From contig CAUJLY010000006.1 of the NCBI GenBank assembly GCA_963281155.1, forward strand, positions 6,944,001 through 7,008,000: a DNA stretch of 64,000 nt. Reading direction: 5' to 3'. This stretch comes from Rhabditophanes sp. KR3021. Lineage: Eukaryota; Nematoda; Chromadorea; Rhabditida; Alloionematidae. The notes under the pieces were generated by a model. It saw nothing but the letters and a program-made list of their open reading frames with translations. It did not search any database and was not told where the DNA came from. Shown one piece after another: positions 23,401 to 35,662 of the stretch (positions within the stretch are counted from its first letter, which is position 1; the number at the start of each line of letters is the position of its first letter). A program made the translations under genes and the position numbers.

Positions 23401-26400
23401 TGTAGTGAACCTGTTGCCAATTGTCTGAATCTTTCGTCAAATTGACTTGACTTGGGATTTGTTAATTCAATCTCCTTTTCATTTTTTAACCAACTAATTG
23501 TCAACGGAGCGATTCCAGAGGCAACACATGGTAAAATAGCATTTCCAGCGACTAACAACGTTTGGTTCATATGCCCATATTGAATTAGGGGTGGTGGTGA
23601 GGCTGATAATGCTAAAATATGTCAAAATATTAAAATCATCAATTGTGAATAAATTAATATACATTTATTAAAACAGTCCCTCAAGTGTGGATTATATGTA
23701 CAGGAGAAAGCCAGAATAGTCGCCAAATCGAGGACATTTAAAACCATTTCTACTAACTAAACTTTCAATATACATCAAAGATGTTTTAGAACTTTTGGTT
23801 AGTTTTAAAGTTTGCAGATTTAAGTATAAATAATTAACTAAAAAATTGAAATCTTACTTGTCGTAGGATGGATGAAAGCACGCACTCAAATGGAAAATAT
23901 CAATCTTTTCAAGGGTACCACCTAAATAAGGTACAGAGTTGTGATTTGCGATTGTGTGTAAAATATGCTTTTAATTATGGTACCGTCTCTAAAGTGTGTG
24001 AAAACAAGAGAATACCAAAGCATAAACTCAACACGCATAATTTTTATATATTGTCTTGTACACAACTATATAATTATGAATGAGTAAAAGCAAAAGAGAC
24101 TAGTTTGACAAAACAATAATATTGGGTCTATTTCAATAACAATAACATATAAAGGACAAAAAATAAATATATACCGCTCTTGACAGTTCCCAATTGTGGC
24201 ACAACCACACGGTATTACAATGACGGTACTGACTCACTAAATAAACTACTATATACGTAGAGATAGATGTCTAACGAATGTTATACCTAATTCACATCGA
24301 GGATGCCTTTACATATAGTACTGGTCCTTTTAATCTTCATTAACATAAAATAAAAAGGTTTGAAGGACATGAATAAATGATACATATTTATGTAGATTAA
24401 AACTTTGTGTGGGAATAATTACCTTTAGAAATGACTTTAAGACTCGTTTCCGCTGTAGATGAACCAGCCGAATTAACTGCCGCACAAATATAGATGCCCT
24501 CGTCATCTAATCTGACATCTGTGACCAATAAGTTACCATCATTTGTTACTTTCATTCTACCATCATTGGAAGATTTCCCTTGAAATATGGTTACATCTTG
24601 CTGAGATTCTTTCGACCAAAAGACGTCTGGCTGAGGTATTCCTGAAGTCTTGCATTCAAAATACGCAGTCTCGCCTGCTTTGATATTTACGTCAATTGGT
24701 TTTTTGACGAACTTCGGTTGAGAGTGAACCTTGAGTTTTCCGGAAGTCTCAATTCTACCTGTTTTAAATAAATATTGTATATTTGAGTACAACTTTAAAA
24801 AATATATACCAACGGTATCGTTTAAAGAACATTTGTTGAATTTTGAATATTAGAACAATATTATATCCCTCGACTATGTATTACTATTTTATGAAATAAG
24901 CTAAATGGGCAAATGTGGTATCCTGCAAAGGCTACTTTAGCTCTAGAAAAAATTTAAATTGGATACAAAAAGGAAAAATATATCACACCTCCATTTCAAA
25001 AACCAAAGTTTTCTTGTCATAAGTGTCACATTAAATTACGAATTTGTGGGGAATCATGTATTGGTGAACTAAAGCACAATGACAATTTCAAAGCCTTCGA
25101 GTTTTCGGATAAAATTTGGCATGAATGGAGAATTGGTTCTGAGGAATACCAAACCTATGTTTATTTTCTCCTTGACTCAGTAAATGCCAATGATATTCTC
25201 ACCAACAATCAAACTTTCAAGAAAGAAATTTTCTATGTAAGCGAATCTGGAAATGATAAAAGGACTGGCCAACACTTCCGAAAATTCAATTGGGCTCTAA
25301 AGAACAGCGACTTGTTTGATAGAAAACAAGCTATAATAGACAAAATCAGAACCCACCTGGCCGAAACTTTCATTCTTAAGCTTCCAGTACCTACTAAAAA
25401 ATCATCCGAAAATTTTGAGTTATCCTACTGGAAAGATTCAAACATCGATCACCAATTGCGACCACAAAAAATGCACTATGTCTGACGTCTACCTTCTCAA
25501 TTCAGTAAATGGATGCGATGTTGGCGGTATTTTGATTACAATGATATTCTATCTTAAGCTGACTTATGAGGATTAGTTTAATAAATATTTTGGTCCCTCG
25601 TTTAAGTAGTTTAATTTTTATAAAAAGAAATACCTGCACTATTTTCTGCAATGCAAATATATTCGCCCGCGTCAGCAACTTGTACACTGCAAATAGTTAA
25701 ATTTATTAGAATTAAATATAAAGTTACTACTTACTCTTGAATGGTTAAACCTTTATTATTTGGATGAATGTAAGCTCTACCAACAGGCATGGGTTCTCCA
25801 TTTTTCTTAAAAGTTATACTTGGCATGGGATCACCTGAAGCTTGGCAATCGAAAAAAACGGATGAACCAATTTCGGCAGTTCTATCGCGGGGAGGTACTA
25901 TAAAGACAGGTTTTGCATGAACTGACAGCTTGGCCGTATTTGATTCCCTGGTTCCAACGGCGTTCATTGCAATACATTGGTAATTTCCAGCATCAGACTT
26001 TTGAACATTTTCAATTATTAGGTTGCCATGTGGATGAATAGTAATTCGAGTGTCTTCCTGGGACCTGATTTCTTTACTTTCCTTTTTCCAGTAAATTTCC
26101 GGCTCTGGAAAACCTTTCGGCCCAGCACACTCAATAATTGCCCTTGATCCAATGACGACATTTACGTTCCTGGGTCTTGTCTTAAAGTCTTCTTTTAATG
26201 TAGCAACCCTCACTGTTGCATCTTGAGATCTAGCTTCACCATGAATATTTTTAGCGATGCAATAATAAGTACCCGTATCAGCATCTTTACCATATGTTTT
26301 GACTTGTAATAAAAATAAACTTCCTGAATTTAAAAGAATACGATGTACGTTGGCTCCAATTTTGATTGGCTCATCGTTCTTGTACCACGTTATGTTTGCG

Positions 26401-26621
26401 ATATCATCTTGAACCCGGCATGGCAACGTGACGGGATCATTATTCACAACCAAAGTGTCTAATGGATGTTCGATAATTATTGGTGGACCAGGTGTCCGAT
26501 CTAAAAATATATTCATTCTAATAAATTCTAATTCATTTAATTAATTACCTCCTGTCAGACTAATACCATTAATTGCAATTATTAAAAAAAATAATACAGC
26601 CTCTATGTATTTTTTCCTCAT
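20458..26621 (-). CDS. sax-3: Roundabout-family axon guidance receptor
   Basis: Seven minus-strand exons: 26621-26549, 26500-25735, 25686-25634, 24758-24423, 23611-21513, 21196-20659 and 20525-20458. Phases agree throughout, giving 1310 residues. Signal peptide MRKKYIEAVLFFLIIAINGI; five Ig domains (about 27-510) with paired Cys and DAGxYxC motifs such as SDAGNYQCIAMNAVG and DDEGIYICAAVNSAG; three fibronectin III domains; a membrane segment about 867-892 (AIVGLGSTVWLLLTTFLICV); and a long Pro/Ser/Asn-rich cytoplasmic tail. PYATTTLI about residue 1017 matches the Robo CC1 motif. Robo proteins bind Slit and steer axons and cells. The 875-bp intron between exons 4 and 3 carries an antisense open frame (24958-25485). 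The small last exon ends RLIDFPADSKKDFV. The minus-strand AATAAA at 20236-20241 fits the 3' end. Confidence 0.95.
24958..25485 (+). pseudogene. GIY-YIG-nuclease-like open frame antisense within a sax-3 intron
   Basis: The plus strand is open for 175 residues in the 875-bp intron, with no early ATG (the first in-frame ATG is at 25471). It reads coherently: a Cys motif CHKCHIKLRICGESC, then KIWHEWRIGSEEYQTYVYF, LLDS, EIFYVSESGNDKRTGQHFR, KFNWALKNSD and KIRTHLAETFIL. The pair YVYFLLDS ... FYV..G..R..QH resembles the GIY-YIG nuclease core of the LEM-3/ANKLE1-like class, where the second half normally reads FYVGKG..R..H. Here the Gly-Lys-Gly is replaced by SESG, so catalysis is doubtful. A TAA at 24955-24957 cuts the frame from preceding coding-like sequence. 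Probably an inserted, decaying gene copy or mobile-element fragment. Confidence 0.5.
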
Positions 26622-29600
26622 CGTGTGGATGAATATTTATTATCAGAGGACTGACTAAAAGTTAAAATAATACTTTTAGTCGCCTTTTGGGCTTCTATTT
26701 AAATAAAAAATAAATATTTTTCTGAAAAATAACTCTTATTAGATGAAATATGTTATTGTATAGTTTGGGCACGATTAAAACGATAATTTTATACCGTTTC
26801 TGCTTTATAGAAAATTGCATGAATAAATAAGTATATGTTTAGATCTAAAATATCAAATGCTTTTTTGCATTTAAAATAATATATTCAATCTCTAAATATA
26901 TGTTTATCTAAGTTGGTGTGAAAGGTATCCAAACAGCAATTTAAATAAACGTTTATTATATAAAAGCTAGATAGGATCAGAAAAAACTTTGAACACGCAA
27001 ACCCAGATATTGTTGTGTATTGACCTGTTTGTTAAAAAGCAGTCAGAGCTAACAGTGTACCAACTAAAAACCATGCATCAATATATTATATAATTTAATT
27101 ATCATTCTGATATTATGTAATTTAATTATCATTCTGAAAGAACCGTTAATAAGACGATGTTTAGAATAAAGATGGACTATAATATCATGTTTCAAAGAGC
27201 TTTTACAATAATATATAGTAATTTCATGCCTCTTGTATATAAGATGATGACAAGTTGTAATATATACAAAGTCACTCAAAACACCAATAACTAAAGAGAT
27301 CCTCTTAAATAAAATCTTTTGGGGGGTAATACACAATTAGGATTATATTAATATTAAAAATTGACAAAAATGATATGATTAATGTTTGACATATGTGTGT
27401 AGAAAGTACTTAGGCAAAAAAAATTATATATTATATAGTGATAAATTGATGTTTAAATGTGTGCTAAATCTTTGAATGCAAACCAAAAGATCATTCAATT
27501 ACCATTTTTTGGCGTTATATATTCAAACAAATGACATTAACGTTTTTTAAAAATAGCACATTGCCACCACCTTTTTTATTGCTTTCATTCATTGATCTTG
27601 GAGATTAAAAGGACATCCATACATTTTTGCCATTTACGAGAGACAATAAAGGCAATAGAGCATGTTTGATTAATCAAATCAAGTCATTGCAATAAGCTGA
27701 ATTAATCCAATAAATCATCGAATCATAAAGTAATAATGGAACTTACTGAGAACAATAAATTGCTTTTTTGGTACTTATTACCTAAAATCAGATCTATCAA
27801 AATTGGTCATGATGATAAATGTTTTGTCAGCTGAGGATGACTAAGGAAAAAGGACGACGTCTATTATTATATGTTATATAAATTTCCTCCTATTTCTTTG
27901 TTTGGAAAGGAGCAAAACTTACCACATAAATACCAATAAAAATGTAATGTGCGAAAGAAAATAGAAGGCACACACGTTTCCTAAAAAGTAAAATATCTAT
28001 CTCGTAATAGTACCAGATAACTTTTATAAATATAAATTCGTACAAAATTAGTTTTATAGGTGCTTATAAAGAAAAGACTTAATGAGTTTCAAATTGAAGG
28101 TAATAGTCCATACCAATTGGCATTTGCTTCTTAACTAATAAAAACAGAGTCGTTTCCGCTAAAAGTAATATACCAAACGTAACATACTTAAAGCAATATA
28201 CCTAAACTAGTAGACCACAAACTTTGCTTTGAAACAATAATAAAAAAATACTTTTTTTGTTAAACGAAATCAGTGATAAATGCCCCAAAAAGAAGCTTAA
28301 TTCTAAGAAATGACAAAAGAATTTATTATCATATGTATATTTTTGTTGGCCACAACTTGAATATGCAGCCCATTTTTGCTTAGATTAAATATTTCCTAAC
28401 GCCAATAAAAATTATTAGTATTTTCTTGGTTCTTCATTCTTGCCAAAGCTTTCGACCCTTTCTACACACAAGACAAGAAGATAAGTATTACTTTTTTCTT
28501 AAAAATAAATGTAAAGTAGAGTCCATTGATGGAAGAGTCATGTAAATGATGGGACCTTGAATACAGAGCTTTAGTATTATAGCATTGTGTATATCCAAAA
28601 CTTTGGTCAAGCTAATAATGTGATAAAGAAGAATTGAAACTAAAGCCAATTAACCGTGTCTGTTGAATAGTAGAGTTAGTATATATTGAAATTGGTTAAT
28701 ATTTTACTTCAATACATAAATAACTTTATCAGTATAAATGAGAACTTGATGAAAGTTAAAGTATTTATTGTTTTAGGTTTAGCGATGCGATTGTTTTAAT
28801 AAAAGAATGAATACATAACAAAAATAGCAATACACTTATACATAAAAAATATATTCGAATCTATATATTAAAAATAGTAAGATATTTATATTAAGAACAG
28901 TAAGAGTTTTATATTATAAATAATTGAGCTCAATATAACAGTAGACACCGCAAAAATTAGTCTTTTCTGAAAATGATCCCAGACAATATGAGGTATTATT
29001 CAGACGTTTAAAATTACATATGTTTAACATCCTCAAAAATAAATATCTGATCGTAAAAAATATCTTTTTTGGAAGATTATTCACTATTACAAAAATTTAA
29101 ATCAGTTCACTAACAATGCTCTTATTCAAATGATTTTATATATTCAATTGTCATTAAACAAAGCCAATTTTATTTAGAAAACTGGAAATGTATATAATCA
29201 AGTGCATTATTGTTGTGAAAAAATCAAAATTGGAGGTTCATTTTATTTGTAATAACAATAATAAACAATACCCCTATTACTATATAGATGTACACAAATA
29301 CAACGGTATTAATCAATTGCTGTTGAGGGGGATGGATGATTGGATGTATATGGCACATAATTAGACCATGTTGATGAAATATATTATTCTGTTTGATGAA
29401 AATAAATAAATATATTACTATATGCGTCTTAAATGAATAAATAGAAACACATTTTTATTGTACATGATTAAGTGGTTAGCTGTTCAGTATATTTTAAAAT
29501 TGGTTATAATTAATTTAATAGACCTAAACTATCAAAAATCGTTAAGATAAACATGTAATTGAGTATATATTTCTTTACCTACATAAAAGCCATCATCAGA

Positions 29601-31470
29601 AAAAAAGATTAGGACACAAAGGGACCAATATAAAATGCGTCATCTCTCTAAAAAGTAGGGTCGCGGTAAGCGACACATCTATATATATACTGTCCTAGCA
29701 TTGTGGTCGACACACGAGCTTAATGTAAGGTTTGTGTATATAAATATAAATTTATAAAAACGTTGGAGATATATACTCACACAGTTATAGGCTTTTTATT
29801 TAGTTGGCGTTGATGGCACACAAAAACGAAGTACATATATCAGTGGTCAAAATTCAGTAAGCTGTATAAACTTAACTAGGATCGCTTTTTTGTATTGTAA
29901 ATGACAGTAAGGTTTACTACCATAAACATACATTTGCTTCTATCATTATAATAATTAAATTTTTGATATGTATGGAGTAGAAATAAATGTGACACATTTA
30001 TATAATGTACATGTTGTAAAAGTTAATTTATGCAAATTGGAGACACACACAACCATTTACAAAAGTGATTCAATATTGTTTGCATGGGTAAGTGAGTCTA
30101 AGGAAGTTAGAGTTTAGTTAATAGTGCGAAAGCATGAAAATTAACACCTGACTAGAATATTTATTAATACTTCTAGATATTGTATAGTTAGTAAGTTTAG
30201 CAAATTTGTTAAAAGTAACATAAGTAGACAATTTAAAAGCTGTTTTGTTTATGGCAAAACAAAATCAGCATGAAGTGTAAAAAGTCAAAGGTATATACTA
30301 AACAGTTATCTTTTGGATTAAAACAATTGCTCATTGTAAAGAGAGTTCCTTTTTTTGTAATAATTGGTGTACTGGTATAGAACAGAGATTATAAAAATAG
30401 AAAGTCCAAAGAGTCAAAAAGTAATTGAGGTCACAGAGTGATTGAGAGTGGCAATTGGATGATAATGCATCCGCAAGGATACACACACAAGTCTATTTTA
30501 CTTTTAATTGAGTAATAGCCATGGAACGGTTTAATAGCCATAACCCTAATTTAAGGCCTTATATTATTTGAAGGGGTAGCAATTAAAAGTATGGCAGTGA
30601 ATTTAGTTGAATTGTTCGATGAAATTAATAAATATTGATATAAAGTGTATAAAATAGAATAAACAATTTGTCAAAGGATTGGAACTCTTTTCCGATCTTT
30701 GGATTAATTTTTTGTTGTCAACGATTCAAGATACTCTTATATTATGTGTGTTTAGATGGGAAATGTGGAAAGATTATAGATAGCGCTAAATGTAAACGTC
30801 TCGAAGTGAGAGGTGGCCTTGTAATGATGTAGTCTTTGACATCATTTAACTGTGCCGAAAGCTCATGTCTATGCCACAAAAGAAGAATTGTCTTTGGTGG
30901 AGTGAAATGAATAATAAATCTTAAAAATTGAATAAGCACGCAGTAAGTGATTGATAAATTATCTTGAAATGATAATAAAAGAAGCTCGTAGTATATTCAT
31001 ATTGTTAAATTATAAAACAATTTTGTAGAATGTAGTGAATGAATAGAAATAAGTTGATAGTTAACATTTATTTGCCACTTAAATTATCCATTAATTTTAA
31101 TATAAAACATATGTAAAATTTATATAATATTTACTATGGAAAATAATATAACACATTATCTATGTTTTAGTGAAGGAAAGAGTGATCTGGTCAAACTAAA
31201 TTATCCATTAATACTATGTAAATTGTGTTGGACACAAATTTGAGATAAGTAATATGGTGATCATGATCGGAAATAAATTCAAATAATAAAAATGGCAATA
31301 ATTCAAGATAATAAAAATATTGTCTGTTATTTAATGATTTTCGAATTTGTAATAGAACTGTTACAACTGTTTAGGGAAGAAAGTATGGATTGTTGTATGA
31401 AGGATAATACAATTAAATAGGTTACGATTTTGTTAGCATTTTTGTATTATAAATAAAAAATGTTGTTCCA
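26622..31470. other. Large non-coding region upstream of sax-3
   Basis: About 4.8 kb with no supported gene; likely regulatory sequence for sax-3 and 3' flank of the UDP-glycosyltransferase gene. It contains a 20-bp direct repeat starting TAATTTAATTATC at 27091 and 27118, a GTCGC/GCGAC mini-hairpin near 29655, and an 8-bp perfect stem AATGATGT/ACATCATT near 30823-30846 inside a 65-residue minus-strand frame (30742-30939) that I do not accept as a gene. Confidence 0.5.
27091..27137. repeat. 20-bp direct repeat pair
   Basis: Identical 20-bp copies begin at 27091 and 27118 (27-bp period). Confidence 0.8.
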
Positions 31471-33366
31471 TTAATCCTTCTTTTTCTTTGAACTTTTCTT
31501 GTTTTTTTCTGCCTCCAGTGCAATTTTATTTGAAAAGAAGTAGGCAATAAATACGCGTTTGGCATATTTGCAGATGAGAATAAATATTAAAAGTTCAAAT
31601 AAAAACTCTGCACTAATTTGATTAATCATTTTGATAAATGAGTGCTTGATGTTTAAGTTTTTAGCTCCTCTGTGTCTGCCAACATACTCAATATAATACA
31701 AAGCACGCTCAAAGGCAGTTTCAGGTCTACTTTTAAATGCTTTTGACATATCAGCTGCTGTTGTGGTAAATTTGTTTGTTTCTAAAACAGTCTTAATAGC
31801 TTTCAACAAAGATGTTTCGGACAAGTCATACTTTTCAACAACTATTGCTAAGCCTTTATTTTGAAGCTTGTATAAGTTTTGTAGATTTGGACCGTACAAA
31901 GGAATGCCGACCATTGGAACGGCGTGTGCAATTCCTTCCATTATGCTGGACATGCCACCATTTGTGATTAAGAGCTTGGTACGTTTTTGTGCTGGAATAA
32001 AAAGATTACTCATTTAATCGAATTAAGTAAAAGAAGTGAAGCATAATGAATTAATCATTAAATAAAAAGCTTGTACAAACTCCACATTTATAATAAATGA
32101 GGAGTCGTGTTGTCCTCTTAACAATAGACTTAACAAGCTCTGTTCCGATAATAAAACCAATCAAAATCATTACTTACCAAGTAAATCGTTTTGAGGAATG
32201 AAAGTAGTAAGATTAATGTGTGATGGCAAGTTGGTGATGTCAATTCCTACTTTGTCAAGATTTGTTCCTAATCGCCAATAAATTCGATAATCTGTCAATT
32301 TACTGAAAACATTTAACAAGATTTTGGTAAAGGAAGCACTCATTCCAGCGGCATTTGCTTGAGATCCTAAAGAAACAACGATTACTCCCTTTTTGGCAGA
32401 TGCAATTGTTGTATTCCAGGGAGAAAAAAGAGGTCTAACATGATCAATGTGAAGACCACCAACCGGAATGACATTTGATGGCAGGGCATATTCACTTTCA
32501 AGTAACTTGTCACTATTGATAAAGTATAGTTCTGCACTTTTCTTTAATGTGTTGACGTCAGGAAAAGAACCAAATCTTTTTTTAATTTCATAATCGTTAC
32601 TAAACAATTTGCTTATAGCTCCATCCAACATCTGATACTTTCGGGACAAAAAAGAAGACAGATAGTAGTTTCCACTTTGAACTAAAAGCTCTTTTGTCAG
32701 ACATATTCCTTTAATTAATCTCTTGAATAGCCAATTAGAGTGGGGATTATATGAATTGGGGCAATTAGATAAAACAGCATCCAAGTTCCAAGGAGTTGCC
32801 GAGGCAACGACAGTCTCATCTGTAAATCCATCTGTGTCAAAATAAATATATGGGATTCCCAAGACATGAAGAATAGCTAATTGACAAGCATTACCAGAGT
32901 AAACAATAGCTACGTCAACATTTTCTTTCTTAATGCTATCCATTAAATCAGAATTTAATAATTTTGCACATGAGTGGTTGTGAGCTGTCCAATAGGGTTC
33001 TTCCATGGCTTCAAATTGATATTTATCAGTCCAGGGTACAACTTTGCCAACTTCTTCCAACTGCTCAATCATTGCTTTAGGCACCATATTTTTGAGCACC
33101 TTTTCTTTAACCAAGTGGAGTCTTGGTTTAACAAGGCGAGGTTCCTCGGGGATCAAAATAGGTTTAACGGTAATAGTAGTGTGATGACGGAGAGCCAATT
33201 GCTGAGCCACAAACTCAAAGGTGTTTCTTTCAAATTGGTTTGTTCCAAGTAAAAATAATAATACATTAACAGCAGAAGCCGTCATGAACAAAGAAAAGCA
33301 TAGCAGCACTAAGTAAAACGACCTCATAATACAGGTAGATCTCAACAGAATAAATGTAAATTTCAA
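31471..33366 (-). CDS. UDP-glycosyltransferase (UGT), divergent, with ER-retention tail
   Basis: Minus-strand exons are 33366-32178 and 31991-31471 (phase 1), giving 569 residues. Translation may begin at 33366 or at the internal Met at 33327, which directly precedes the signal peptide MRSFYLVLLCFSLFMTASA. The UGT donor-binding signature is spread over the splice: LTTFIPQNDLLG, then LLITNGGMSSIMEGIAHAVP and MVGIPLYGPN. A C-terminal membrane segment (FLFELLIFILICKYA) is followed by a Lys-rich tail ending KKKKD, which fits a KKxx ER-retrieval signal. Known UGTs conjugate sugars to lipophilic substrates on the luminal ER face. Unusually, the usual His of the THGG motif is Asn (ITNGG), and the N-terminal acceptor loop reads LLGTNQFERN rather than a clear S/N-H motif, so activity is uncertain. 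Confidence 0.9.
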
Positions 33367-34229
33367 AAGACTGTCAAGGCAGTCTTTAAATCAGCCACGT
33401 TGGCTCTTTTAATTTAGTACACAAACAAACAAAAAGATTGAAACATTCCTAGATGTTCCTCTTTATTTGCGCAAGTGAGTCCCATTTTACTTTGAATCCA
33501 CTTGACGGCTAACTAACCTCTACCTGTGACATTAATCAGAAAAGTAACCTATCAAGGAAAATGCAAATATTTAATATGTATAAATAAATTGATTAAACTT
33601 TTTTATGTGTGCTTAAAGACAAAGTTTGTTTGAATAAAGTTTAGTATGTGGATGGGCAATTTAAGTTTTGATTTACTTCCGCCATATTAATGTCAATGAA
33701 GTGTGATTAGAAGGAAATAAGCTAAATAATTGTTTTCCTTTAGAAATTATGATTACTATGTCCAATTCAATCAGAGCCATATCTTAATCGAATCTTACAT
33801 TTTGATATGTCACTTATACGTATCACTAATTGTTCTGGGTTTTTAAATTACATAACGCATACTCCAAATATATACAATTTAATTGTACTAAATAATGAAC
33901 ACAAAATAATGATGAAAATAAATACTATTATTTAAAATGTTCTATACATCTTTATTAAAATTATATATTTGTTGTCTCAACTATTTTTTAAACCTTCCTT
34001 TAAGAGTAAACTTAAAGCTGTTGATTGATATTGTTGGTACGAAGCATTCTTTTAATAATACATTACTAATCAACACATAATATTAAAAAGCACATTTAAG
34101 TCTTGCAAATGTCGAATGTATAAAGAATGATTTCCTTATAGTTAAACCTGAAATTCCGTAAATTAGTCTGTAACATTTTGTTTTGTACTATGTTTATAAG
34201 TGTCAAAATAGGTTTACATTAATCAACAC
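33367..34229. other. Intergenic
   Basis: 5' flank of the UGT gene. AT-rich, nothing supported. Confidence 0.5.
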
Positions 34230-35662
34230 TCTTATGTAGAAAGTTAAAATCTCATTTGGCTAGGAATAGGCCGCTTGTAAGGCAATGATAAAAAAGAAGT
34301 CTTGAAAAGGTGTATTCCTATTCTGGTCTATATTAAAATTCAACTCCAAACTCGATGGATAAATTTTATTAAACTCATGATCAAGGCAAATTCATTGCAA
34401 CATCTGGTGATATTCCTCTCCGTCCTTTTAATGTTTTCAAATATCCGTTAGAATCCTTCTATTTGTACTCTGATTCTTTTTAAAATATAAATTTGTAAAA
34501 AACAATTTAGTCGGTAATTATAAATTCCTAAAGCAGTTCGATTGCCATTTGATAGCATTTAGTTGCGCATTCAATATATTCTTAATTGAGTCACTGATAA
34601 TATTTTTTGAATTGAGTATTGTAGGATTTCCTATAGAATTACCATCAACTGTAAAGCTTTCTGTTATTATGGCAAAATCATCAACAATTTGGCAACGCTT
34701 CACATTACTTACGCATAAAATATCTTTAATTTTACACAAATTGTAACTTGCATTGGGATTTTGATCTTCGATTCTAATATTTATGCAATAAAAACACCTT
34801 GAAAGTCCGATCTAGCCGCTCTGCCGTAGGAAGTTTTGGATTTAATATGTTTAATATCCATTTAGTACAAATTCAAAGGAGTTATTTCAGCGTTAATCAT
34901 CCCAAACACGCAGTACCCGTTCATTATGTCTCTGGAAAATTTGAATTACCTGAACAAGCATTGAATCGCCAGATTTAGAATGAGAAATGGGTGTTAATTT
35001 TATTCTTAAGCATTTGTTGTTTAAATTGTTCTTATTTAGTAAAACATCTAAATTCTTGAAGCTGTTATTTAAAAATGTAAAGGATGTATCCAAATCTTAA
35101 GAAATTCCAAATTTTCGATAAATTGATTTTTATGGTGTATCAAGATGTAATTTGGTTTTTCCAAAGGTTTGCCCTCTCTCAAACTTTTTTATTGTATATT
35201 ATCAAGTAATAGCCATAAGGGTTATTGTAAAAATAATGATAATAGTCTTTGTCACCAATTTTGACTAGAACAATTACTGCCTTCATATATTGGCTTGAAA
35301 TTATTTCCAAATTGTGTATATTTGTTACTGAAACAAGACCAATTATTTCTAAAATGAATGCTCTAAATAATGAATTTTAAATTAATAGACTTACGCGCAT
35401 TTTTATCATGTGTTTTACAACTACCATAAAAGCATTCAAGTTTGTTCAAACTATTTAGGAAAAAAGTGACAAAATCTATTTCAATCTCCTTCCTTTTTTT
35501 TCTCTGATTTCGAGAATATTTTGCCCAATTGCTTGAACTTCAAAATAAATGTCCCAGGAGTCTTTATTTGCTATAACATTTTTGCTAGCTTCCTAGTTTA
35601 CAATGGCATTTTCCGTTTGTTTGCCATTCATAGGTTCATTGTCTATTCTCAGTTTTCTAAAA
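34230..35662 (-). pseudogene. Multiply broken gene, family uncertain (weak OB-fold/telomere-binding resemblance)
   Basis: Read on the minus strand from an acceptor TTTTAG near 35662, long protein-like segments follow in order but in changing registers. LRIDNEPMNGKQTENAIVN meets an in-frame TAG at 35593-35595. Then come DSWDIYFEVQAIGQNILEI and NSLNKLECFYGSC, a normal-looking intron, and KIGDKDYYHYFYNNPYGYYL. A frameshift lies in an A run at 35185-35190, another near 35080, and GDSMLVQVIQIFQRHNERVL plus RVWDD ends in a stop near 34893. The reading continues as SKTSYGRAARSDFQG, SYNLCKIKDILCVSNVKRCQ, FAIITESFTVDGNSIGNPT and a last piece about 34420-34260. At least three frameshifts and several stops argue for decay. 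LRVWDD preceded by a hydrophobic strand recalls the LRVWDGT strand of POT1-like OB folds; this is only a hint. Confidence 0.6.

Noticed and set aside
30742..30939. 65-residue minus-strand frame with an internal perfect hairpin
   Set aside because: No start context, domain or splice link; the hairpin AATGATGT/ACATCATT is too short to call an RNA.
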